Below, piece by piece: positions 36,470 to 49,614 of a stretch of DNA of 64,000 nucleotides. Below the pieces are notes generated by a model. That model did no database searches and was not told the DNA's origin. It was given only the letters and a program-made list of their open reading frames with translations. Source of the DNA: Tetragonia tetragonoides (lineage: Eukaryota; Streptophyta; Magnoliopsida; Caryophyllales; Aizoaceae); assembly GCA_038025085.1 (NCBI GenBank), contig CM076144.1, positions 48,648,001 through 48,712,000 of the forward strand, given 5' to 3'. Within the stretch, counting starts at the first letter, position 1. Every line of letters begins with the position of its first letter. A program made the position numbers and the translations under genes.

Positions 36470-37515
36470 TGTAAATAAGGTAAGGATGAATGTTACTGAA
36501 CGTATGGTCATTTGAAATATTGCACCTGTCTCTAGTGTATCCCCTGGATCTCAAATCAGAATTAGATTTGCGCAATGTAGTTTCAAATGTTTGATTCTTG
36601 TTTCTGGCTATCATTGTGTTGGATAGTTTTGATTTTTCAGCGGGTTTTCCCTTCCTATTGGTTGTTTGATTGGCTTAGTTTGATAATGGATTGTGCTTCT
36701 GTGTGGGGTGGGGTATTAAAAGCAGAGCCCCCATTGCCTCGAAGCTAAACACCCTTTGTACAACAGAACCTCCATGAATTACATCAATTATAACCTCCAA
36801 TAGGAACACCTGTCAGACCACTATACAAAAACTGAGACCACGAACAAGCTTGGGAACAACATAAATTCATCATGCATTTTGATATCTTTCTCTGCACTGA
36901 GTTGCTGAGCAATTCCACAGGAAAGATGGTGAATTCCCTGTCTGGTGTCTATGTATTATGATAGCTCAAGTTCGCTGCAATATGTTGTAGCTTATTCAAA
37001 CATAATTTGACACAACAGCTCAATAGTAAGCAATTAAAAGGTCTTGTATCTTAGTTGGTTTCAATCTTGGTTCTTTTATTGGACTAGAGTGATGGGGACA
37101 ATTAACATGTATCTCTCTTTTTTGAGCACATTAAAGAGTTATAGGAATGCATGCATGTCTTTGTTGCTCAATATGAGAAAACTTGTTTGTTGCTGCTGTG
37201 TGGGGATTGTTTACTTTGAATCAGTAGTATCGGAAGCATCTATCGACGAGTTATGCTAATTGCTCAATTTGACAAACACTATGGGTGATTGCTCAATTTG
37301 AAATTTCATCTCGTCTATCTATAATCTCGGTCGTTTAGAACGACATCTCAGACTATGGTTCATATCGTTGTGGACAACGATCAAGCATCGGTATCATGTA
37401 CCGAATTGAGATTGAATAACCACTGCCCTACTTCACATATATAGAAAGACGAAGCACACAAGGATGGATCCTTGGTTCTAGCTGGTAACGCGAGTCGTGA
37501 GACGAACTGGACTAA
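36470..37515. other. Noncoding region
   Basis: Nothing recognised. Short reading frames show no family resemblance. Confidence 0.45.
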
Positions 37516-37697
37516 GGCCCTGTTCTTTTCATCGTTTCTATGCTGCATTCCGTTCTGTTCCAATCTGTTCCGTTCCGCGCCGTTCCGTTCCGCATTCTAT
37601 ACTTCATTTTGTCTCACATATTTTTGAATTATCCGTGCTGCGCCGTTCCGTTCCGTTCTTTACCATCCCGCACCATTCCGTTGAAGAGAACATGGCC
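37516..37697 (+). mobile_element. Tourist-like MITE, GGCCCTGTTC family, copy C
   Basis: 182 bp, ends GGCCCTGTTCTTTTC and GAGAACATGGCC, interior of CCGTTCCG repeats as in copies A and B. Flanks are TAA on the left and TAG on the right, a TWA duplication with one change. Confidence 0.78.
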
Positions 37698-38040
37698 TAG
37701 TTCTTGATCAAAATGCAACAGTTGTTCATACTGAAACTCAAAGTTATGATCCCAGTTTCTTTTGAGTTGCTACTTGCATCTGATGGTTACTTATGTGCTA
37801 GTCAGCAAAAAAAAAAGAAAAAGAAAAAGTGATAGTGATTAGAATTTTAAAAAGTAGCTTCAACAAGGGGCTTCCCCATTCCCCAGCATATTTTTTCCCA
37901 AGGATGACAGTAGCTGAACGTTCTTTTTCTTTTTCTTTTTCATTAATGAGGGTATTTTTTCCAAAGGACTTTTAATTTTCGTTTCGATTCCCTATACTCC
38001 ATTAATCAACAAGCTGTTTCGACTGCCTCATATATAGGAC
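37698..38040. other. Upstream region of the JIP23-like gene
   Basis: No gene. T- and A-rich runs with TTTTTCTTTTTCTTTTTC near 37923-37940. The proximal promoter begins at about 38030. Confidence 0.4.
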
Positions 38041-38661
38041 TATATAAATGTGATAGCTGCTTCACTTGTTTTACTTACCTCGTCGTTTCTTATTGAAAAT
38101 ACTTCATCTGTGGCTCTCCACCATATCCGAGGTTTGCTTCTTTTCTAACACTCCCTTTTTTTTATCAGTTAAATTCAACTTATGAACTTTCTCACACCCT
38201 TTTTGTGTTATATAATTATCGTCTTCTTTATAATTGTTGTTATTTTGACTAATTTTGAGCTACAAATTTCATTTTCTTAAGAGTTTTTTCTCGAGTAAGA
38301 ATAGGCAGTAAAAAAAATTAATTCAAGTCCAATGATCATATATGTGATGGTGCGTAGAAAAGTACTCTACTTCAGTAGGAAATATTCTTCCAACATTTTT
38401 GGGATTTTCTATGCAACCAAACACGGCTTAAATATAGGCTTCCTTTCCTTACAACCAAAAACCATATAATTTGTCTTTGAGATCATTCTCATGCCTTTGC
38501 ATTGTAGTTAAGCTAATTTAGGGTGTTTTCTCTTTTCTACATGCTTATGAAATCTCGACTTCTATGATATTCTCTATGCAACCATGATTTGCCCTCTATT
38601 GTTCTCCAATTATATATAAACAGAAGCTCTAATTTATGGAGTTTTGTAGGAATCTAAACAG
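38041..38661 (+). promoter_or_regulatory. TATA box and 5'UTR with probable intron, JIP23-like gene
   Basis: TATATAAA (38041-38048) would place transcription start near 38070. CCGAG|GTTTGC (exon end 38131) and TTTTGTAG|GAATC (exon start 38650) bound a probable 5'UTR intron of about 520 bp, leaving 12 nt of leader before the start codon. Inferred from signals only. Confidence 0.5.
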
Positions 38662-39604
38662 ATGGCCAGTGTATTTGGTAGCCCGATAACAGACGCAACA
38701 CTGATGAAGATGCCGGAATACTCATGTGAGGGGAGAAAGTTATCAAAACTACAAAGAATCAGAGGTAGAGCTGCCGTGGCTTTTGAGATGAAGCATTCTG
38801 AAGGCAAGGATATCGAAGCTCGTAAATTCCTGGAAGAGTTCAGGAAGACTAATGAAGGAGACTACATAATGTGCCTTGTCTACAATGCGACTGGAAACAC
38901 TGTCTGTTTCAGTGCCTACAAGCACTACTGGGAAGCAGACTGTGCGTCGCCATACCCAATGGTGATTCAAAATGGACAATGGGGTGCTTTCTTGCACTTG
39001 ATCTCCGGTAAAGATAGTGGCGTCGCCTTCACATATTCTGGCCAGAATGAGCTTGCACAGGGCTGCCAATGGACTTTCAAATTCTCTCTGACTAGAGATG
39101 GAAACAGGGTAAAGTTCTCTGCCTGAAGGTTTTGTACTGTGTTTACGTTACCTTTGGTCATTAAATGTCATAATGTAGAATGAAAAAAGTAGATATGTTA
39201 TGTAACCCTCGTCTCAAGTTGAGACCGTCTTATACTTTTATTTAAGCTTTAGAGCAATAAGAATATTGTTCTCTGTGTTTTCAGAACAGTAGTCAAAAGT
39301 TACAACTCCTTTGAAATGAAATTAGGAACAAAGTAAAACGAGTATTAGTTTAGCTGGCTCTTTGTTGATTAGTTACTTGCTATGTACATATGTTTGGCTG
39401 CAGGTTTTCACGGAGATTCAAGAACCTGGGTATTATTCATTTGAGTCAGACTCTCATTGGGATGATCTAGCAAAGCGCTTACATGCATTAGATCGTCGTG
39501 TTGATAACGCTTTTGCTAGAAAGTGTGCATCGTTCGTTTCAATTGGAGCCAGCAAGTCACCTTATTTTGAAGGAACTATGACACTTGAAGGAGCCTGGCA
39601 GTAG
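38662..39604 (+). CDS. JIP23: 23 kDa jasmonate-induced protein (JIP23) family
   Basis: Two exons, 38662-39108 and 39404-39604, joined at AACAGG|GTAAAG...GCAG|GTTTTC in phase 0; 648 nt, 215 aa, close to the roughly 210 aa of barley JIP23. The start MASVFGSPITDATLMKMPEYS is the family's conserved N-terminus. The rest is a beta-rich, Trp- and Gly-containing soluble domain with no signal peptide (GDYIMCLVYNATGNTVCFSA, QWGAFLHLISGKD), and the second exon gives a conserved C-terminus with SDSHWDDLAKRL. Barley JIP23 accumulates after jasmonate treatment; its biochemical role is unsettled. The start codon is the first in the exon and matches family starts. Without exon 2 the frame stops at 39124-39126. 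Confidence 0.9.
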
Positions 39605-41510
39605 CTACTTGGTAAGAAAAATGTTGTGAATTGTTGAAGGATTCAAGTTGTGAAGTGAAGCTACTGCATTGCTATTGTGAGGGTAATATGGTGACAGATT
39701 GGTTGTAAATCGAATTAAAATTAGGTCGTTTATTGTCGGTCTGTCTTGTCTATAAAAAAATTGGTGAGTGTTCGAGTGGAGAAAGTTTGTTTTTTTGAGA
39801 TTCCCCTCCCAATTTTAATTCGATTTTACATGAGAATGGTAATAGATGTGGCCTGGCCACGTAGCGTTAAAGCTAAACTTAATTTTTGGGGCCTGTCCCT
39901 TTCTCACGTTTAGAAAAAATGCCTAATGGAGTAAGGACTAAGGACACTCATGAGATGAGGCTAAATTGAAGATACAAGCCCAGCACAATTTTACAACAGT
40001 GCCTAGTTACAATAATTTTACAACAATGCCTAGTTACAACAGTTTTACAACTACCCATTAATGGAATATTATTGAGTTACAAGCCCATCTGCAGGGTCCA
40101 AGCCCACCATTACAACTACCCGAGGGAGTACTCTAGTGAGATATCGACCATTGAGGTGTCACTCAGAAGAATTTTCAACATCTTTAGCGACATTTTTTTC
40201 AGTCATCCAACTACTTCCATATATTCACTATCAGTATATCATCATCCAATGCCCCAGAACCCAAGTAGTGGGTAGTACATTAGGCGGAGATCGACCTTCA
40301 ACACCTGAGGTAAGCGTCCACTTGGTAAAAGAGTGTGCTAAAGCCACATTACATCGAGAAGTGAATACAACGGAACTAGAATTAGAAATAGTAGTTTGTA
40401 AAATAGAAATACTCGTACGTATTGTCGTACACCTTTAAAGACTTTAAGCTGCGCTCAATGAAAACTATGACATGTTACCCTCCTTGTTTTATCCTGCCAT
40501 TGGTTTGACGGTACTCATTTGCTCAGAAGGATAGAGATATGAAGAAAGCGATGAATGAAGTCGGTCAATCAAGGAAGTGATGCATCTCACGGTGCTGGAA
40601 TTTTTTGTCTGTTTACAGTCCAATGGGAAGATATATATGGTCGTTATGACGTTATCGACTCATTTTGTGCAAATTGGTCTGGACTTTAATCGAGACTCAG
40701 TCACGATTCACGGGCAAATGACTAGAAATTAGTCACTCTCGGCCCTTTATCCGTGGACGTGACTTTTGTTTCCGTGGAAAAATGTTACGAGATCTTACCG
40801 AGATTTCAGGGGCGACTTATGGAAAGTTCGGTTGCACTTGAATATGAAAAGTTATCATAGAAGATTTCAGGCGCGACTTATGGAAAGTTCGGTTGCGCCT
40901 GAATATGGCAAGTTATCATAGAGTTTGATATTGTTTAGTATTGTTTCCATATACAAATTGTTTCCATATTCTAAAAGATATGTATAGATACTAGGGCTGT
41001 ATATATATACTCGGTGATAATCAATACAAACACAAGCTTTTAGCCTCAATCTTGTCAAAAAATCAACGACCCAATATAGAAATAAGATCCAAAGTTAAAA
41101 GTCCGATCCAGTGAAAAATCAGCGCCCCTATAAAAAGGGGATCCAAGTTTAAGTAAGTTCACAATGTTTCATTCTTTATGCAATAGCTTACAAATCACAT
41201 GAACCGCAGTCCGCACAAGTCAACTTATTTATAATGGGTTGACGGGTTCAAGCAAAGGAGTACATCACCTCCCTTGCAAAGAATGGTAGTCGAAGAGAAT
41301 TAATTTTTCGTACATAGATGAATATCTGAACCAATAATCACCATATCGATTATAAGAATAGGACACTTACCACTTTTAATCCACCCATTTTTCCATTTTC
41401 AAGCAATGAATCAATACTGAGATAGTACTCGGAGTAAGAATATTCCACTTTTAATTCCATCTCTTCCTAATCCCTACCCACTTGGCTAGAAGACTAAAAG
41501 TTCATACATA
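39605..41510. other. Noncoding region with two small tandem duplications
   Basis: No gene supported. TTTTACAACAATGCCTAGTT-like units of about 27 bp repeat at 39985-40051. A unit of about 60 bp starting AGATTTCAGG is duplicated at about 40802-40860 and 40863-40920 with few changes. A stretch near 40985-41040 (TATATATATACTCGGTGATA...) resembles the end of an LTR, but no partner copy or bounds were found. Confidence 0.45.
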
Positions 41511-41665
41511 GGGTTTGTTCTTTTCAACTGGAAATTGGAACTGGTAACTGGGAGAAACTGGACAAAACTGGTGAAAACTGGGAAGTCCTGGTAGCTGGGA
41601 AAAATTGGGTCAAACTGGGAGAAATTGGGAAAAATTGGTAGAATCTGAGAAAAACTGAAAATTGT

Positions 41666-41727
<62 letters not shown>

Positions 41728-41935
41728 TCACTTAAAATAATAATAATAATAATAATATTAATATTTAACAATAATACTAACAACAATAATGATAATATCA
41801 ATAATATTAACAATAATATTAATAATAATATTATTATTATTATAATTATTAATAAATACTATTATTATTTTTATTTTTATTATTATAATTATTAATAAAT
41901 ATTATTATAATTGTTTATTATTATTAATTATTTTT

Positions 41936-41986
<51 letters not shown>

Positions 41987-41987
41987 T

Positions 41988-42020
<33 letters not shown>

Positions 42021-42128
42021 ATTAAAATTGGGCAAAAGTGGAAAAAACTGTATTTGATAATTGATGAAAAGTAGGCAAAACTGGACAAAATTGAATAAAA
42101 TTAGAAACCAGTTAAAAAAAACATGCCC
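41511..42128. mobile_element. MITE with internal AAT/TTA microsatellites
   Basis: Imperfect inverted ends GGGTTTGTTCTTTTCAACTG and CAGTTAAAAAAAACATGCCC, flanked by ATA on both sides (41508-41510, 42129-42131). AACTGGGAAAAACTGG-type repeats lie just inside both ends. The middle holds (AAT)n (about 41668-41727 and 41938-41986), (TTA)n and (GTT)n tracts. Reading frames of pure Asn or Leu here are artefacts of the microsatellite. Confidence 0.65.
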
Positions 42129-44519
42129 ATAATGCCAAAGTAATCATACTTCATACATGGCCGGATGAAGAATAACAAATCTGTCTACGTACAGTAGTTC
42201 ATTAAGATTCAAAATTCCGAAGTTTATGGAAGTTCATGGGTGAAGCAACTGATGTCATCACTTTAATATTCAGATACTCTAGTATTTTTCTGTCAAAAGA
42301 ATCTTCGAAAATGATTTATTATGGGATTAGTAATATTAATAAATAGCCCCACAAAATTTGGAAAAAAAAAGAAAAAGAAAAAGAAAAAAGCCCCACAAAG
42401 TTGAAACAACGTTTGTTATTTAAATAGCCGAATAACTTTAATTCTTCAAAAAATATCTTTAAGAATTGCATCACATCAAACACTTGTGAAGACTGATGAG
42501 CAGTCGCTTAATTAGTTTCAATAGACATATAGACAGAGGCATCTATCGCCCTTGGAGATGTATATGTTATTGAGGTAGATGACAGCTTGACAAACCCCCT
42601 AACCATTCAATATCCTCCTTTACAAACATTTACTAGAATTAAGATAATTTTAGTCGAAATGTAGATAACCTCACTGTTTCAAATTCTTCTTTTTATTTGA
42701 CTTTTTGAGGTTAATGTTCATAAATTTTGACCGTTAATTTAAGAAAACGTATAAATATCAATCTACAAAGTAAAAAATACTTCTGTTAAATTCATATTTA
42801 CACTTGTTTTCGAAATTTCATATTTGTTTAATTTAATTATAAATAGTCAAAATGTCATCTTAGATATTGTAAAAGATCAAATGGAAAAAAGTATAAAGAA
42901 TGGGAGTACAAGTTAATATATATGACCAAGTCACGAACGTTCAAAAAGGAAAATGTTTGGTTGACTCAGTGGGTGGGCAATCCACCTATTCGTTGAGTCT
43001 ATCTCTCTCCTCCTTTAAATGCCATTTTTTGAAAATAAAGGAGAGAGAATATGATGATAGAGGAGAGAAATAGACACATAGAGGAGATGAGTTACCAATT
43101 CAATGAGTCAACCTATCATTCTCCGTTCAAAAATACATCGGCTTGGAAATAATGACGCTAGTGGTGGTTCTCCAACATCGTTAATGGTGGACAGTAGTTG
43201 CGTATTTATTATTTTTTACATTGAAATCGTTAACGCTGGTGATGATGTGACTATTTAACAAACTATCATAATTTGGATAAAAATCATCTTCAGTACACTT
43301 TTACGCACTAACTTGTGGACATTTGACACGAAATTTTATGTTATACCTTCAACTTAATACGTGTCAAGCATGCATAACTACACAAGTGTAATGCGTAAAT
43401 GCCAAAAAACAATACACATTAAAGATGATTTATTATTAAGATGACACAATAACGAACCTCAATTATTTCAAAGTTGAAAAATCGATGAAGTGTCTATTAT
43501 TGAAACCATGCATGTTTAAAGTTGTTAAAATGAAATGCATGTTTAAAGTTGTTAAAATGAAAGTGAGAGGGACTTGGATGTATCAAATCCCATAATATCT
43601 GGAACATATTTGCTAAGAATATATATATACTCCAATAATTCATACGTACGTAATTTCTATTTTGTGCTTTGAAGGAAAACATCATAGTTCATAGTTTATG
43701 GCGCGATATCAGAATAAAGATCGTTAATGCCTGGTTAGTGCCCCTTGAGTCTCTTAAAGTTAAAGGGACTATTGAGCTGTGTAAATCCCATAATGAAAGG
43801 CTTGGATGTTAGCTTGTAGGGTGGTTTTTGAAAAAATTAGATGGTTGATCAGTCCACCATTCAATATTGATGTTTGGATGTTAGCTTGTGAGATTGACTT
43901 TTGGGTTCACACAAGCCAACTTTTGAAAAGCCAAGGGGGTTGGCTTATGGGTATTGGATGGTGGCATTAATGTAGTCCAATGACATAATAGTCCAACACT
44001 TGCAATTATTTACTTCTATGCCATAAAACTCCCCAATCATATGAATGTCCTTATAGGTCATTTTACATATAATCAGCCAATGTTACCAAACATCTCTTTC
44101 CAGACATCCAATGTTACCAGCCGGCAAATCAGCTAACAATACCAGCCATCGATCACCAGCCCCCAGTCATCAGCCAACAGCTAATGACACCAGCCAATTA
44201 CCAAACAGGGCCAATATATGGCCGTGACTTATATTTGGGTGTTATAATTCTACATACTTGCATATAAATACATAGTTAGATTTCTTTTATGGAGTTATAT
44301 GTCTGGATTTTTTTGTGTTTGTGCTAATGATTAGTGAGGTTTGATGTGTGCCAAAAGGATTGAATGTGTGCAGGGTCGTTCCTAAAGTTTTTGAGGCTTC
44401 AGGGCGGGATAAAAGTGAGGCCCGTAATGTATGAATAACTTGTTTTATCGAAAAAAAAAAAAAAAAAAAAAAAACTTGGGCCCCGTATTAGGAAATGAAG
44501 ATATAAATAAAAAATATTT
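42129..44519. other. Noncoding region
   Basis: No gene supported. A 26-bp tandem duplication (ATGCATGTTTAAAGTTGTTA...) lies at 43506-43562. Near 43800-44215 there are several TTAGCTTGT, GTTGGCTT and ACCAGCC words ending CCAAACAGGGCC, which suggests a worn MITE, but I could not pair its ends. Confidence 0.45.
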
Positions 44520-44527
44520 TAAATCAT

Positions 44528-44530
<3 letters not shown>

Positions 44531-44593
<63 letters not shown>
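44531..44593. repeat. (TA)n microsatellite
   Basis: About 31 uninterrupted TA units in a Helitron left end. Confidence 0.95.
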
Positions 44594-44595
<2 letters not shown>

Positions 44596-45054
44596 GAGGC
44601 ATATTCCGGGAGTAATGAAGCGTGCCATGTAGACGAGAAATTTAAGAGCGCGCCACCTAGCGAAGATAAAGACAAAAATTAACTGGTGTAAATGTTTAGG
44701 ACTCTTAGAATCTTTACTGTTTAGGATTCTTGAGTTGTAATAGACCCCTAGAGATTTATAAGAGTTATACTAAAACTCTGTCAAATATTTGAAATTAAAT
44801 ATAACTTTTTTTACATATCTCAAAAAATAATAACTTTTATACCATCAAATTCGCATCGAAAAGTACTTTAAAACAAGATGCATATACAATATGTATAAGA
44901 AACATGTAAGATCGCAGGTATATGTTGGTTCCCGAAAAAAAGTATAATAATATTAACAATAAAATTAACGCTGAAAAAAAAAACGAGCAATAATCATTAG
45001 CCACTTAAGCGATATTTTTTAGAGCATGCCACATAAGAGAGAATATTAAACAAT

Positions 45055-45056
<2 letters not shown>

Positions 45057-45108
<52 letters not shown>
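45057..45108. repeat. (AT)n microsatellite
   Basis: About 26 AT units at the start of a tandem unit. Confidence 0.95.
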
Positions 45109-45110
<2 letters not shown>

Positions 45111-45231
45111 CGAGAGCAATGAGGTGTGCTACGTAGACGAGAATTTTAATAGCGCGCCACTTAAGCAAAGAAAATGACTAACAAAAGTAATTGTACAACG
45201 TTTACGAGTCTTAGATAATGACAAACAAATC

Positions 45232-45367
<136 letters not shown>

Positions 45368-45499
45368 GAGGCATATTTCGAGAGCAATGAGGTGTGCCAC
45401 GTAGACGAGAATTTTAATAGCGCGCCACTTAAGCAAAGAAAATGACTAACAAAAGTAATTGTACAACGTTTACGAGTCTTAGATAATGACAAACAAATC

Positions 45500-45686
<187 letters not shown>

Positions 45687-48067
45687 AGGCATATTTCGAG
45701 AGTAAAGAGGTGTGCCACGTAGACGAGAATTTTAATAGCGCGCCACCTAAGCAAAGAAAATGACTAACAAAAGTAATTGTACAACGTTTATGAGTCTTAG
45801 ATAATGATAAACAAAAGTAATTGTACAATGTTTAGGAGTCTTAGATAATGACAAAATATAAGTGGTGTAAAACGTTTAGGAATCTTAGCATTCTTACCAA
45901 TGTAAAATTAGTTATTGATTAACTACTAGAGTTGTATGAGGATTATAACAGATCTTCATCAAATATTTAAAATAATATATAACGTTTTCTATACATCTCA
46001 AAAAATAACAAAAATTACACCATCAGATTCGGATCAGAAAATACTTCAAAACGAGATGCATTTACAATATGTTTAGAACATAGTATCCATTGGTTTATAG
46101 GGAGCAATAAGACAGGCCACCTAAGCAAATAGCCTAGGACGCACCATCTAATCTAAGCAAATTTTAAAAATAATTTTAAAAAAAATTCCTATCTACACGT
46201 AAGTCAAACTCATTTCAAAAAATAAAAAAAATACACCATCACATTCGGATCGAGAAAATACTTTAGAAAGAGATGCCTACAATATGTTTTTATCAATGTC
46301 TATACTCAAAGTTGGCATCTTTCAAGAGTTTTAAGACACGTCACCTAAACAAAACCAATAATTTTAGAAAATAAAAGAAAATGAGCACATAAAATGAAGA
46401 GATAAAGTTGTTAATAAATTTAGAACAATCCTTCGACTAATGCAATTGTACATATATAGAAGCAAAATAGTACTTGAGCCTTTGAGCCTGTGGTGCAACT
46501 AGAGTGTCATTAGAACTGAAAGTGTGTGGCAAAATAAAATAAAATAAAAATAGCAATAAGAAGTTAAAAGCATTATGTCTCTATTAATCAAAGATCAAGA
46601 GGCTATATACATGTTCTCCATCCCCCTCCTTTTATCGTAGGTTTTGCTTTTCCCCTCCTTTCTCTACTTAATTCTCTTTGTTTATTATTGTCAATGGAGT
46701 AATTCTTCTTATATTAATTAAGTTTTGTTTATGTGTTGCAGGTATGTAATTGTGTAACATGATTGATGGTTGTAGGGACAATAATTGACAAGGCTGGCAG
46801 GCTTTTTTTAGATTTGTTTTATTTTATTTTTCATGAGCAATTGTGTCATAATCTTTACTATATGCACATATTGGGTTATGGTTCGATGATAATCATGGGA
46901 GTAGACAGTATTCTCTCCTACACTCAATATTTTCATTGCTGATCTTTCACGTTTATTTATTTTTTCAATTAAGATAAGTTCAGTCCTAAAGAATACACCC
47001 TTTGTGTATCATATTATATTCTTTTATACAGTCTTCCTTTCTTATTGTTGTTGCTGTCGTATTTGCGCTTCAATTAGATCCATGACTTATGTTATTATCT
47101 TTAACTTTGGTCTTATATGCTTACTTGCCCTATTTAACTCTTCTTGAGATATTATCCCTTGATAAGACTAATATATTTTTCTCATATATGTAGGTTTTGG
47201 GGTCATCGATATATTCTAATAACGTAGTATAGTAAGCATTTTTTTTACATACATATTATTTCGTTTTTATTGATTGACTAGGTTTTGCAATTTCAATGTT
47301 GGGGTGGTCTACACTTGAAATAGGTAATTATGTGTTTAATGAAAATTTATTTGCAGAACATATAACCATACTATTTACTTCTTTGTTCTCTTTTTCAATT
47401 GGTGTGGGCTGTTTCTTTGGATTAGATAAAGTTTGGATATTGAAAAAAAGAGTTTGATTTGTGATTAACCATTAGAGTTTTACGAAGGTTATAACAGATT
47501 TTTGTCCAATATTTTAATTCTAATATAACATTTTCCATACATCTCAAAAAATAACAAATATAACACTATCAGATTCAGATTGAAGAATACTTTAGAATGA
47601 GATACATTTACAATATGTTTAAATCATATATCTAAATTGCATAGAATTGTTAACTAAAAGAATTCAAAATAGAGACCTAAGCAAAGAGATAGGATGCGCC
47701 CACTTAAGCGAGTATTTAGTTAGAAAACTTTATCAATTAAGTTTTATGTCGACATAAATAAAGAGAAAAAATAAAGTTATAGCAAAAATATAGATAACCT
47801 TATTATAACTTTATCTTTATTTTTTTTATCACAAAATTGAAGTATCTTTTGATTCGTGAAATATAAAATGTACATTTTTATAATTAACTAAAAATTACTT
47901 TTCAGCGGGTTAAATATAAAATGTGCACGGTTATAATGAATTAAAAATAGCTTTCAAGGGGGTATTTCGGTGTCTATATACTTCAGTGTCTATGTAATGA
48001 ATAAAAAAATATTAGGAGTAATATAGTATTTAACGTAACCCGTGTATTTCACGGGCTTTAAAACTAG

Positions 48068-49535
48068 TAAAATTAAAGTAACACATACTTTGAAAAACAA
48101 AATAAAAAATAAAAATAGAAATATGAAAAGAAAAGGAAAAAGAAGATTTTTCACATGTTAGTAAGTTAGTAATTAGTATACCCAAATCAATTGCCAAATA
48201 AAACTATTTTTAACATATCAATCAATATATAATATAAAGAAGTTTCATAGTAGTTGTGCTAAATATATAAGTTAGTAACCCACTAACTTATATACTATCC
48301 AACTCTCTCCAATTCTTTCAATGTGAGACACTCACATGTGGATTTGTTCTCTAACAATCTAATATAACCAAAACGCGTATGATTTGCGGACTATTGTATA
48401 CCTCCGTGTAGCAAATTAAAAAAATAAAAACATACAGGTATGGCTACGGATATGGCGCAGTGGCTGGGCAATGGATTTGAACACACCACATGAATGCCAG
48501 TACAGATACTCTAAATGCTTGCATCAACATGGCAACGAACTGTGGACCACCGTATTAATGCCGGCATGTATATATGAGAATTCCTTTTGGTCAATATCTT
48601 CAAGCCAATTAAACAAAGGCACTGCCGTGGAACGGGCGTCTCCTTCCGTGGAATATTCATCACCCCAAATGTGAATTTTCTTTCATTATTTTTTTCCACA
48701 AATCACCTAGCAATTTGCTGTAGGATTGTGAGCAATAGAAATAGAATAAAAAATTTAATGAAAAATTATTTCAAATTAGCAGTTCTCTTTATTATTCCCA
48801 CCCAATCAACCAAAAGTCCATACTTGGCAAAATAATTGAAAAATCTTCCATTTTTCATACCAAGCTATCCACAAACCACAGTCGACCATAATGATTATAC
48901 CTCCGAGCTGGTTTGTAGGTACCTTAATAAGGAGTGAGATAATTGAACAAGGAATTTGAGACTACTACGTGCCCAATACGAAATTCAAATCATCGACATT
49001 GGTTAAAGATGGACGATGAATCCCAACAACTCAACCAGACCCAATTGGTTATTGAATAATCATCCATGCACTAGTGCCAAATGACAAGTCCAATTATTTA
49101 GTCTCCGAAGTACAAGAAACTCAACTGAGATCTTCACCCAAAGTACTACTCTGGCACATACTTACCATTCACATCACTATTTTTCTTCCAAAAGGATATG
49201 ATGGGATCTTTTTCTCACGTCTTTCCTGAGATCACTCGACTTAAATAACAACACCCAACAAGCAACAACTTTCATGGAATAACAATAACAATAATATAGT
49301 AGCATTAAACAAACACATATGCATGATCATGCTCCGATAGTTTTGGTACACACAAAAATAAACAAATAACCAAACAACTAACTTGATCAAATAATATTAC
49401 TTTACTAGCGTTGAATTGAATATACCAATGATCCAGCTAGATATTTTGAGTTGACTTAGCAATGAGAATCAGATATAGTTATCAACTGTAGATAGGTAGA
49501 CATATAGATGATTTTGACAGCTAACTCAATTACAA
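48068..49535. other. Noncoding region upstream of the NFD4-like gene
   Basis: AT-rich, no gene supported. Confidence 0.5.
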
Positions 49536-49614
49536 GTATATATGGTGCTCACTTTTCTTGCACATACTAACCAAAAGAAAAGAACCCAAAAAAGCTAATT
49601 AAGCAAACACCAAA
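49536..49614 (+). promoter_or_regulatory. TATA box and leader, NFD4-like copy A
   Basis: GTATATATGG (49536-49545) lies about 70 nt before the start codon. The surrounding CAAGTATATATGGTGCTCAC is matched by CAAGTATACATGGTGATCAC upstream of copy B, so the core promoter was duplicated too. Confidence 0.55.

Noticed and set aside
41610..41895. Poly-Asn and poly-Leu reading frames
   Set aside because: Translations of (AAT)n/(TTA)n microsatellites inside a MITE.
43800..44215. Possible MITE ending CCAAACAGGGCC
   Set aside because: Repeated words suggest one, but no matching left end or target duplication could be defined.
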